From NCBI GenBank assembly GCA_030656215.1, contig JAUSOD010000046.1, forward strand, positions 1 through 64,000: a stretch of 64,000 nucleotides of DNA. The letters run 5' to 3'. The stretch comes from Azoarcus sp. (GTDB lineage Bacteria; Pseudomonadota; Gammaproteobacteria; Burkholderiales; Rhodocyclaceae). The first letter of the stretch is position 1. Every line of letters begins with the position of its first letter. This document shows, piece by piece, positions 16,985 to 26,300 of this stretch. A program made the position numbers and the translations under genes. The notes below the pieces were generated by a model, which worked only from the letters and a program-made list of their open reading frames with translations, searched no databases and was not told the DNA's origin.

Positions 16985-19732
16985 ATGGCTGATACCCGAC
17001 TCTCCGCTGCTCCCGCAAAGCCCTCGCAAACCACCCGCTCCACCTGTCCCTATTGCGGGGTCGGGTGCGGGGTGCTGATCGAACACGACGGCACCACGAT
17101 ATCGGGCGTGCGCGGCGACCCCGACCATCCGGCCAATGCCGGCAAGCTGTGCATCAAGGGCGCGACCCTGCACAAGACCGCCGACCCCATGCTGCACAGC
17201 GCCCGCGCCCAGTTTCCCGAGCTTCGCCTCGAGCGCCACGGCGTGCGCGAGCGGGTGGGCTGGGACACCGCCCTGGACGCAGCGGTCGAGCGCTTTGCCC
17301 GCATCATCGAAACCCACGGCCCCGACGCCGTCGCGTTCTACTTTGCCGGCCAGCTCCTCACCGAGGACTACTACGTCTTCAACAAGCTGGCCAAGGGGCT
17401 GATAGGCACCAACAACTTCGATACCAACTCGCGCCTGTGCATGTCGTCGGCGGTGGCGGGCTACAAGCTCAACTTCGGCATGGATTCGGTGCCGTGCAGT
17501 TATGAAGACATCGATCACGCCGATTGCCTGTTCGTCACCGGCGCCAACCCGGCCTTCGCCCACCCCATCCTGTTCCGCCGCGTCGAGGCGGCGCGCGAGA
17601 AGAACCCGGCACAAAAGCTGATCGTGGTGGACCCGCGGCGCACCGATACCAGCGATCTGGCTGACCTGCACCTGCCCATCCTGCCCGGAACCGACGTGGC
17701 GCTGTGCAATGGCATGCTCCACCTCGCGCTGTGGGAAGGGTGGGTCAGGGACGACTACATCGCCAGCCATACCGAAGGCTTCGACGCGCTGCGCAAGCTC
17801 GTGCGCCAATACACCCCGGAGCGGGTGGCGGGGCTGTGCGGCATTGCGGTCCGCGATCTGGAGCAGGCGACCGAGTGGTTTGCCACCTCGCCCGCGACGC
17901 TCTCGCTCTATTGCCAGGGGCTCAACCAGTCCACCCAGGGCGCGCACAAGAATTCCGCGCTGATCAATCTGCACCTGGCCACGGCGCAGCTGGGTCGTCC
18001 CGGTGCCGGGCCGCTGTCGCTGACCGGGCAGCCCAACGCCATGGGCGGGCGCGAAGTCGGCGGGCTGTCCAACCTGCTGTCGGCGCACCGCGACATGGCC
18101 AACCCTGAGGATCGGGCCGAAGTCGCACGCCTGTGGGGCGTGGCCGATGTACCGTCACGCCCCGGCAAGTCGGCGATGGAGCTGTTCAAGGCCCTGGCCA
18201 ATGGGGAGGTCAAGGCGGTGTGGATCGGCTGTACCAACCCCGCCCAGTCCTTGCCCGACCTCAACCTGGTCGACGCTGCGCTGAAGAACGCAGAGTTCGT
18301 GGTGGTTCAGGAGGCCTATCGCCACACCGAAACCGCCGCCTATGCCGATCTGCTGCTACCGGCGACGACCTGGGGCGAGAAGGAGGGCACCGTAACCAAT
18401 TCCGAGCGCCGCATTTCGCGCGTCGGCGCCGCGGTTCCGCCGCTGGGTGAGGCCAAGGACGACTGGCGCATCGGCGTGGAGTTCGGCCGCCGCCTGGGAC
18501 AGCGCCTGGGCAATCCCGATACCGAACGCCTGCTCCCCTACGAGAGCGCCGAGGAGGTCTGGAACGAACACCGCGAAACGACCCGCGGGCGCGACCTCGA
18601 CATCACCGGGCTGTCCTACGCCATGCTCGAACAGGCACCGCGGCAGTGGCCCTTCCCCGAAGGCGAGAGCGAGGGCCAGGTCCGGCTCTACGCCGACGGC
18701 AAGTTCCCCACACCCTCGGGGCGCGCCCGCTTCGTGCCGACCGAGTGGCAGGACACCGCGGAGAAGATCAGTGCGCGCTACCCGCTGCATCTGCTCACCG
18801 GGCGCCTGCGCGACCAGTGGCACGGAATGAGCCGCACCGGCACCGTGGCGCGGCTCTACAGCCACGAGGGCGAACCGCTGGTGCATATGCATCCGGACGA
18901 CCTCGCCCGGCGCGGCGCCAAGAGCGGCGATTGGCTGCAGGTGCGCAGCCCGCGCGGCAAGATCGTGATCAAGGCACTGGCCACCGAAACCGTGCGCCCG
19001 GGGCAGGTTTTCCTGCCGATGCACTGGGGCGGCAATGCCATGGGCGGGTTCGGGGTCAATACCCTCACCACCGGGGCCTTTGACCCGCTGTCCAAGCAGC
19101 CGGAGCTCAAGCATGCGGTGGTGCAGGTCGAGACCCTGCCCGCTAGTGCAGAACTGGTCTGCATGCGCCGGGCCGAGGACGGCGGTGGGCAGGACCTGCT
19201 CCAGTCCTTGCGCCCCTTCCTCCGGCGACTGGATGGCGCGAGCCTGACCCTGGCGGGGCGGGATGCCGCAGTGGTGATCTTTCGTGCGCGCATGCCGGAA
19301 CCCGATGCGGCTCTGCTCGACGAGCTCGACGAGGTCCTGGGGCTGGTGGCGCACGCGTCGCAGGTGCTGGCCTTCAGCGATCAGCAAACCGGCGTGTCCA
19401 AGCGGGCGCGGATCGACGGCAGTGCGCTGACCGGACTGCGGCTGTACGGTGAAACCCGGGCGGCGGACTGGCTGCAGGGCTTGCTCGAATCGGGCAGCGA
19501 CATCGCGCCCTTGCGGCGCTTCCTGTTCGCCCCGCTGGCAACACCGCCGGTTGGTCAGCTGCAGCTTGGCAAGGTAGTGTGCAATTGCTACAACGTCAGC
19601 GAATCGGCCATCCGGGCAGCCTTTGCCAGCGGCGAATCGAGGGCGGCATTGCAGCAGCGCACCCAGTGCGGCACGGGCTGCGGCTCCTGCCTGCCGGAGA
19701 TCCGCCGCCTCGAGGCCAGCGGCGGCAAGTGA
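16985..19732 (+). CDS. nasC: assimilatory nitrate reductase, molybdopterin catalytic subunit
   Basis: A 915-residue cytoplasmic molybdoenzyme that reduces nitrate to nitrite. The N-terminal [4Fe-4S] ligands are Cys21, Cys24, Cys28 and Cys56 (CPYCGVGCG ... KLCIKG). The bis-MGD-binding body includes FDTNSRLCMSSAV, the region of the NasA/NapA type. The last ~55 residues form a BFD-like [2Fe-2S] domain (VCNCYNVSE ... CGTGCGSC), as in the longer NasA of Klebsiella. The electron donor gene is not next to it. The ATG at 16985 follows AGGAAC. It diverges from nirB and shares its control region. Name usage (nasA or nasC) varies. Confidence 0.93.
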   Translation: MADTRLSAAPAKPSQTTRSTCPYCGVGCGVLIEHDGTTISGVRGDPDHPANAGKLCIKGATLHKTADPMLHSARAQFPELRLERHGVRERVGWDTALDAAVERFARIIETHGPDAVAFYFAGQLLTEDYYVFNKLAKGLIGTNNFDTNSRLCMSSAVAGYKLNFGMDSVPCSYEDIDHADCLFVTGANPAFAHPILFRRVEAAREKNPAQKLIVVDPRRTDTSDLADLHLPILPGTDVALCNGMLHLALWEGWVRDDYIASHTEGFDALRKLVRQYTPERVAGLCGIAVRDLEQATEWFATSPATLSLYCQGLNQSTQGAHKNSALINLHLATAQLGRPGAGPLSLTGQPNAMGGREVGGLSNLLSAHRDMANPEDRAEVARLWGVADVPSRPGKSAMELFKALANGEVKAVWIGCTNPAQSLPDLNLVDAALKNAEFVVVQEAYRHTETAAYADLLLPATTWGEKEGTVTNSERRISRVGAAVPPLGEAKDDWRIGVEFGRRLGQRLGNPDTERLLPYESAEEVWNEHRETTRGRDLDITGLSYAMLEQAPRQWPFPEGESEGQVRLYADGKFPTPSGRARFVPTEWQDTAEKISARYPLHLLTGRLRDQWHGMSRTGTVARLYSHEGEPLVHMHPDDLARRGAKSGDWLQVRSPRGKIVIKALATETVRPGQVFLPMHWGGNAMGGFGVNTLTTGAFDPLSKQPELKHAVVQVETLPASAELVCMRRAEDGGGQDLLQSLRPFLRRLDGASLTLAGRDAAVVIFRARMPEPDAALLDELDEVLGLVAHASQVLAFSDQQTGVSKRARIDGSALTGLRLYGETRAADWLQGLLESGSDIAPLRRFLFAPLATPPVGQLQLGKVVCNCYNVSESAIRAAFASGESRAALQQRTQCGTGCGSCLPEIRRLEASGGK

Positions 19733-19799
19733 CCGGATGGTTGTCGGCCCTTACGTTATTCGGTGCTTGGCGCACATGGCCCCGTTGCCCACCTGCTCT

Positions 19800-21914
19800 C
19801 TAGAACCCCACCTCACGTACCAGCACCGCCACCATTTGGCGTAAGTAAGGCCATGCCGGGGCCTCCCAGCGGGCGTGAATGGTGAGCTTGCCGCGCCACG
19901 ATTGATTGGCCAATGCCTTAAGCGCCGTAGTATTGGGTTCGACCAGCAGCGTCACGTGATAGATGGCGCGCTCGGGCACCAGTTGGCCATTTTTCTCTCG
20001 CGTGAGCAAATGGCCGCCAAGTTGGGCTGCCAGCTCGGGTCGAGGCAGCACGCGCGCGGCGTCGCGAGCAACTGAGCTCACTTGAAGGCGTAAGGCCGTG
20101 CTCTGCCCGCCCTCGGTGATAAACAGGGCCGTGTCACCCGGTGCCACGCGCTGCACCGCGTCTTCATCCAGCCAGGTCTCCACCAGCCAGCGACCATCGT
20201 CGCGCACCAGCAAGGCAATCCTCTCCTTGCTGGCCAACCACTGGCCAACCTGTAAGTCAGGGTCTATGTCCCTAAGCTGACCCGCAAACGGAGCGCGCGG
20301 TTCGTAGTTCAGCAACTCAGTCTCCACACTTGCCAATTCAGCCTGAGCGGTGGACAAAGTTTCTTCATTCACCAGCAAGCGCTTGCGTGCCTCGTCACTG
20401 AAGCCAGAGGCAGCCGCCTGCCAACGTAACCCATCCACACGGGCCACCATCGCGGCGCGGTGCATCTGCAAGTCTGGCACATGCAGTTGCAACAGCACAC
20501 TGCCCTCAGGTACGCGGGCGCCTTCGGTAAAAGGCAGCGCGTCCAGACGCGCGCCTGCGGGGGCGTACACCGGCCATACCTCGGCTGGCCGCAACAAGCC
20601 GCTGGCTGTGACCCGGCCCGGCCACGGCACCAGCAATAACGAGACAAAAGCCAACGCGATGAGCGCACTGGTGCGGCTGCGACGCCGGGTCCGAATGTCG
20701 AGCCAACGTGCGCGCCAAGCCTGCAACTCCCGCCGAATTGGCCACAGTACAAACCACAAAATTTCAACCACGAACAACACCACGCCCAAGAGCTTGAAAA
20801 AGAAGTGGTATACCAGCAGCGCAATACCCAAAAACAACACCAGCCGATAAATCCAGGTGGCCCAGGCAAAAGCAATCAGGCCCAACTGCTGTCGGGGAGA
20901 CACAAACTCGGGCGGCTCATCACCCAGCGCAAACAGCCACTCGCGCAGCTTCCAGCGCGCTAAGGCAAAGCTGCGCTCATGCAAATTTGGCCAGTCCAGC
21001 CAGTCTGACAAGATGAAGTAGCCATCAAAACGCATGAACGGGCTAGCGTTGACGGCCAGCGTGGCCACCCAGCTGATGGTGGCCAAAACAAAGGCTGCCG
21101 AGCGCAAGGCGCCGTCAGGAAGTAGGGCCCATGCCAGCGTGGCCCAAGCTGCAACCATCAATTCAGTCACGATACCGGCACTGGCCACTTGCAAACGGTG
21201 CAGTCGGTTGGTCAGGCGCCAGGTCTCGTTGGTATCGGTATAGGCCATTGGCCACATCACCAAAAACGCCAGGCCCATGGTCGGCACCCGACAGCCCATG
21301 CGCTTGGCGGTAAAGGCGTGGCCCAACTCGTGCAGCAACTTCACGGCAAACAAGGCCACGCCATAGGCGGCCAAGCCTTCCCAGCTAAAGGTATCCACCA
21401 GCGAAGCGCTAAAGCTCTCCCAGCGTCGCACCACCTGGGTCAGGCCCAGCAGCAATGCGCCCAAAGTCAGCGCGGCAAAGGTGCGGCTAAAAAAAAGGCC
21501 CGCCACACCTTGCCAGCGGCCCAGCCAGGCGTCTGGGCGCAGCAGCGGCACTCGAAAAAAAAGGTAGTGGTGCAGCAGCCATTTCCACACACTGCCCTCC
21601 ATTTTGGCCAAAGTGCCGGCCATCTGGCTCGCACTTTGACGGCCCTCGGGCTGAATCAGCTGGTTGCTGGTCAGAAACTGCACGACGGCCAAGACATCTT
21701 CTGGCGTCAGGTGCAATGGAGTCGTCGCAGAAATATCATCGGCAATCGTGACCGGGTCGCCCAGCGCCCACCGCTGCAGCACTTCAAAGCTAGGCCAGTC
21801 GATACGAAAAAACAGGTTGCGCACCGGGTCATGCAGCGTCCAGCTACTTTGGCCATCTGCCAGCACCGGTCCAGGCAAAAGCGCCAACTCTTCGCGCAAC
21901 TGCGGCAGCGTCAC
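19800..21914 (-). CDS. M50 site-2 protease / HlyD-like hybrid transporter protein with PqqD-like N-terminus
   Basis: A 704-residue membrane protein. Residues ~15-90 look like a PqqD-type winged helix ([26 protein letters not shown]). The membrane core has the zinc protease motif HELGH (195-199) and the third-ligand motif [10 protein letters not shown] (289-298), then further helices to about residue 430. The remainder is an HlyD/membrane-fusion-like region with paired lipoyl-type halves ([24 protein letters not shown] ... [11 protein letters not shown]). It is the last gene of the island operon, starts with GTG, and lies a few bases after the GAF-HlyD gene. Relatives accompany giant surface proteins, so a role in their export or processing is inferred. 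Confidence 0.82.
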   Translation of the reverse strand: MTLPQLREELALLPGPVLADGQSSWTLHDPVRNLFFRIDWPSFEVLQRWALGDPVTIADDISATTPLHLTPEDVLAVVQFLTSNQLIQPEGRQSASQMAGTLAKMEGSVWKWLLHHYLFFRVPLLRPDAWLGRWQGVAGLFFSRTFAALTLGALLLGLTQVVRRWESFSASLVDTFSWEGLAAYGVALFAVKLLHELGHAFTAKRMGCRVPTMGLAFLVMWPMAYTDTNETWRLTNRLHRLQVASAGIVTELMVAAWATLAWALLPDGALRSAAFVLATISWVATLAVNASPFMRFDGYFILSDWLDWPNLHERSFALARWKLREWLFALGDEPPEFVSPRQQLGLIAFAWATWIYRLVLFLGIALLVYHFFFKLLGVVLFVVEILWFVLWPIRRELQAWRARWLDIRTRRRSRTSALIALAFVSLLLVPWPGRVTASGLLRPAEVWPVYAPAGARLDALPFTEGARVPEGSVLLQLHVPDLQMHRAAMVARVDGLRWQAAASGFSDEARKRLLVNEETLSTAQAELASVETELLNYEPRAPFAGQLRDIDPDLQVGQWLASKERIALLVRDDGRWLVETWLDEDAVQRVAPGDTALFITEGGQSTALRLQVSSVARDAARVLPRPELAAQLGGHLLTREKNGQLVPERAIYHVTLLVEPNTTALKALANQSWRGKLTIHARWEAPAWPYLRQMVAVLVREVGF

Positions 21915-21917
21915 GCG

Positions 21918-23318
21918 CTAAATCCCCAAAGCTGAGCGCACGCTGGCCAGTGGCCGGCGCAGCACCCAATACACCAGAGGCACCCAGGATCCAGTGAGCT
22001 TAGCGGTGCCTTTCAAGCCCACACGGTGCGTCGTAGGCGCCTGCAGTGCGGCCCGCACGCGATAGGCATAGCTGCCATCGGGCCGCTGGACCGCGTCATG
22101 CGCCATGTAGCGCAATGTGGCGGTCACAGCAAACAAAGGGCTGGCGTTCAGATACAGCTTTACGGGCGCGCCTGGGGGTAGTGCTATGGCGTCGGCCAGC
22201 GGCAGCCAGGCCTCCACTTCGGTGTCTTGCGGAGCGGCAATGCGCATGATGCGTTCACCAACTGTCACGGGCCGGCCAATCCACTCGGTGGGGTCGTCAA
22301 ACAATGCCACACCGTCTTGCGGTGCCAGCACGCGTGCACGGGTGAGTTGATCATTCAAAAATTCGACTTCGGTGCGCTTCTCTTCAATCTTGCCGGTCAA
22401 CATCGACAACTGCGGGCGAGCCGTGGCGTCCGTCAGGGCTTGTTGCGAGGTTTGCCGATATTCGGTCTCAGCTGTGGCCAAGGTTTGGGCAGCAACCGCC
22501 AGTCGGCTTTGAATCAGTGCCTCGTCAAAGCCAAACAAGGGCTGCTCTTTTTTGACCGACTGGTTTGGCTGAACATGAAACGCATCCACAACGCCATCCA
22601 GCGGCGCCCGCACCACCGCCGGATGCGCTGGCACCAACTCGCCCGGCGCCATAACCGTCAAGCGCACGGGCAACACCATGACCGCCAACGCCAGCGCGCT
22701 CCAGCGCCACGCCGGTTGCTGCCACCAAGGCCGGCCCGACTGGCGCGTGAACGCGCCCTTGAGCCGCTTCATCAAACCTTGCCACGAACCCACACGCGGC
22801 CGGTGCACCGTACGAAAGGCGTGCCACCAGGTGTCGGCCCACTCGCGCAAAAGAGTTTGGGTTGGCGCGGGCCAAGGGGTGTCACGCACCAACAACAGGC
22901 CGGCGCCGGCCTCGACCAGATTGTTTGATGGCGCCTTGCCTGCAGGTAACGCAAGCCACAGCGCGTTCGCAGGCCACCATTCAGCCCAATGCTGCGCCAA
23001 CTCTGGCGGCAAATCGGCTGAATTCAACGCCCGTGTCGCATCAGGCTCTGACGCTGCCAAGTGACGACAAAGCTCGGTCAGCCACAAGGCATAGGGCGCG
23101 TTGGACTCAACCTGAACCAGGCCGGACAACGTGTGCAAGCCCTCATCGGCCAACCACAAAGCAGCCTGCCGATAGGGGGCTAGCTCGTGGCTATCATTGA
23201 CCAGCAAAAAGCCCAGCTCACGCGCACTGCCCGCCTGGCGAGCGCGGCGCGACAAGTCGAGCAAGGCAGCCAGTGCCTGAAGCGAATTGGACGCGGGCGG
23301 ATTCGCTTCAGTCATCAA
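21918..23318 (-). CDS. GAF-like / HlyD-family membrane-fusion protein
   Basis: A 466-residue protein with an unusual N-terminal cytoplasmic domain (about residues 10-180) that reads like a GAF sensor fold (ARELGFLLVNDSHELAPYRQAALWL ... LLLVRDTPW). It is followed by one membrane helix (about 206-226) and a periplasmic HlyD-like part. The lipoyl half motif is APGELVPAHPAVVRAPLDGVVDAFHV, then a coiled coil and a beta-barrel segment. It overlaps the giant gene by four bases (ATGA), showing translational coupling. It probably joins the M50/HlyD hybrid to form an inner-membrane complex. The N-terminal assignment is by pattern only. Confidence 0.75.
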   Translation of the reverse strand: MMTEANPPASNSLQALAALLDLSRRARQAGSARELGFLLVNDSHELAPYRQAALWLADEGLHTLSGLVQVESNAPYALWLTELCRHLAASEPDATRALNSADLPPELAQHWAEWWPANALWLALPAGKAPSNNLVEAGAGLLLVRDTPWPAPTQTLLREWADTWWHAFRTVHRPRVGSWQGLMKRLKGAFTRQSGRPWWQQPAWRWSALALAVMVLPVRLTVMAPGELVPAHPAVVRAPLDGVVDAFHVQPNQSVKKEQPLFGFDEALIQSRLAVAAQTLATAETEYRQTSQQALTDATARPQLSMLTGKIEEKRTEVEFLNDQLTRARVLAPQDGVALFDDPTEWIGRPVTVGERIMRIAAPQDTEVEAWLPLADAIALPPGAPVKLYLNASPLFAVTATLRYMAHDAVQRPDGSYAYRVRAALQAPTTHRVGLKGTAKLTGSWVPLVYWVLRRPLASVRSALGI

Positions 23319-26300
23319 ACACCAGCCTGTCGCTCCACAGCAGGCGCTGCGTCCAACCGGTCAGCGGGCATCTTGTCAGGCGCAGACTTGCCGTCCTGTG
23401 GGCGCAACGCATCAAGCCAAGGCGAAGTCCGCTTGGCAGCCAACATGATTTGCTCACTCAGGCCCATACGCCCCAGCGGTTTGGGTTTACCCTCGCCCAC
23501 CGTTAATTTGAAGATGGCCGTGGCCTCACGGCCCTCGCTGTCGCGCGCCAGTACTTTGATTTGCAATTCTTCATCAAAGCCTTCAGGCGGATTCAGCTGG
23601 AAAGTGCCGGAGCGGGCATCAAACACCACCCACTCCGGCAGGTCACGACCATCCGCCAGTTTGGCGGTGATGGTGACCGTCGCATCTGCTTTGGTGTGCA
23701 CAAAGGCATCGGCTGGCAGAGCAAAGGTGGCGGGCTTGTTGGCCTCAATAAACTGGTCGGTGATGCCGCGGAACAGCGACAAGCTGGGCTCAGCGGCTTC
23801 GGCCACCACAATCTGGAAACCAGATGCACTGGTGCGTACATCAGCAATAGGTCCATTAGTCCATTCCAGTGCCGCCAGGGGCGAGGCCGCCGTCACCAAA
23901 AACGCAGCGCTCGAACTCACTACGGGTGGCAATGGCGCGTCGGGAATGGGCGTGGGTATGGGGGCTTGTGCAGGGGCTGGTGCCTGCTCAGGCGCAGGCC
24001 TAGGCACAGGCGCCGGCTCGGGTGTAGGCGTCGGTTCAGGTACGGGCGTCGGTTCAGGTACGGGCGTCGGCTCGGGTGCCGGGGAAACTGCATCGTTGTC
24101 GGTGATGGTCGCCGTGCCGCTGGCGGGTGCGGAGTTGGTCACCGTGCCGGTGATGGCGCCGGTGCTCAGGGTGAAGTTTTCTGTGGCCTCGGCCAGGGCG
24201 TCGTCGGTGGTGGCAATACGCAACTGCACCGAGCTCTGACCGGCGGCGATGGTGACGGCGTCGGTGACGGTGGCCCAGGTGTTGCCATCATCGGTGGAGA
24301 CTTCGAGCGTGCTGGCCGCTGCCGTGTCGGTGCCGAGTGTGGCCGTGCCGTTGCTCAAGGCCGGGGTGAAGCTGATGTCGGCTGTTGAGGCGTTGCTGAG
24401 GCTGACGGTGAAGACCGCTGGATCGCCTTCGGCCACAGTGGGGCTGCTCACGCTCACGGTTGGGCGGTCGTCATCAAGACCTGTGCTGGCGGTTGTCGGA
24501 GCGGTCCCGGTGAACGTGTCGGTGTAGGTGACCCCCGTACCATCGTCCTGAATGGTGGCCGTGCCTGATACAACGGTGCTGGTGCCTGTGAGGGTGGCAT
24601 TGAGTTTGAAAGTTTCTGGGCCTTCATAGGGTGCATCCTGCTCAGCAACGATATTGACGCTGACAAATATCTTGCCATTGCCATCAAAGGTGGGAAGTGC
24701 GCTGGCGTTGTAATCCACCCAATCCAGGCCATCCCAAATTTGGAGTGTCTGGCCGACATTGACGTTGGCCTTGCCGGTCACTGTGCCATTAGAACTTTCA
24801 TTGATCAGCGCCAGACTGGCCGTCTGGCCTGAATTTCCGGTCAGAGTGAAGACCACGATATTTGAAGCTTCATTTACGGTGGGCGAATTGATGACGATTG
24901 TTCGGTCATCGTCCAGCGCTCCGGGATAACCCGTGCCCGATGTGTCGGGTGTGCCGTTTATATTGCTTTCGAGATAAATATTGCCGGTACCGTCGTCGTA
25001 AATGCTACCTGTTCCATAAACCGATGTGCCCGAGCTTTGCTTGGTGACGCCCAGGGTGAAAGCTTCCAGGCCTTCATAGGTGGTGTCCTGGGTAATCGCG
25101 GTGCGGACCAGCAGGGTGGTGCCGGTGAGCGTCAGATCACTGTTGGCGGTGTAAGACTGCCAAACCGATCCGTCGTAATACTGCAAATTGCTGCCGGTAT
25201 CGGTGCCGACAGTTGCTGTGCCGTTAGTCAGGCTCAGGCGCACGACCTGATTGGCATAGCCGCTGACAGTAAACACTGCATAAGGCGAGGCTTCATTGAC
25301 GATGATGTTGTTGACCGAAATCGGTCGATCGTCGTCGAGATAAGCGGGGTAACCCGTGCCGGATGTGTCTGGCGTGAAAGTGTTGTTGCTGCCGAGGTAG
25401 ATGCTGCCGGTGGCGTCATCCTTGATTGTGCTGGTGCCTTCGGCTGCCGTGCCGGCGCTGTTTTTGGCGATCAGCTTGAGCGTTTCGGCGCCTTCGTTCA
25501 GCGTGTCCTGCAGTACGGCGGTGCGCACGAGCAGTGTGGTGCCACCGTCCGGAATGCTGACCGGGCTGCCGGGATAGGCAACCCAGGCGGTGCCGTTGAA
25601 ATATTCCAGATTGGGCAGGAAGTCAGCACCGGTGGTGGCATGCCCTGTGCCGGTTCCCGTGGTGGCGAGTTCCAGACTGACGCGCTGGCCAGCGACCCCG
25701 CTGACCTGGAAGCGCACGTACGGCGAGGCTTCGTTGACGGTACTGCCAGAGACTGTCAGGGCACGGGTGTCGGCACTGACGGTGATGTCGATGAAGTCAG
25801 TGTCGCTGTTGCCGGTAGCATCGAGCGTGTGTATGCGCAGGGTGTCGCCACCGGAGAAGCCGGGGGTTGGGGTGTAGACCAGTGTGGCAAGCAGCGTGTT
25901 GATCTCGGCTTGCGTGCCGGTCAGGACAAGTGGACTATTGGCCGTACCGCTGCCACTGGCGCCAGTGCCGGTAACAGCCAGTGTCCCGTTGGCAACCGTC
26001 AACGTGGTACTGGTGATGTTGTTGTCGACGTCGGCTACCGAAAGACCCGAGGAGAAGGTGATGGTCTGGTAGTCGGTAACGGTTTGAGCGCCCGGTACGG
26101 TATTGACGGGCGGATTGCCGGTCGGCCCGCTAACGGTGACCTCAGTAACATTGACCGTCAGCGTGTAGGCGCTGCTGCTGTAAGTTGTGCCATCGCCAAC
26201 CTGGAAGCCGATGGTGGCGTAGTCGTCACCGACGGCATCCGTCACCGGGGTGTAGCGCAGCTTGCCGGCGGTGATGTCGGCGGCAGTGATTTCCTGATTC

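Noticed and set aside
19733-19799. Possible attachment site or direct repeat at the left edge of the low-G+C island
   Set aside because: Short similarity (CTCTAG here, CTAGAG near 32637) is too brief; no tRNA, integrase or transposase is found at either edge.
24001-24080. CRISPR-like short repeats
   Set aside because: Units are contiguous 18-mers in frame with a proline-rich linker and have no spacers.
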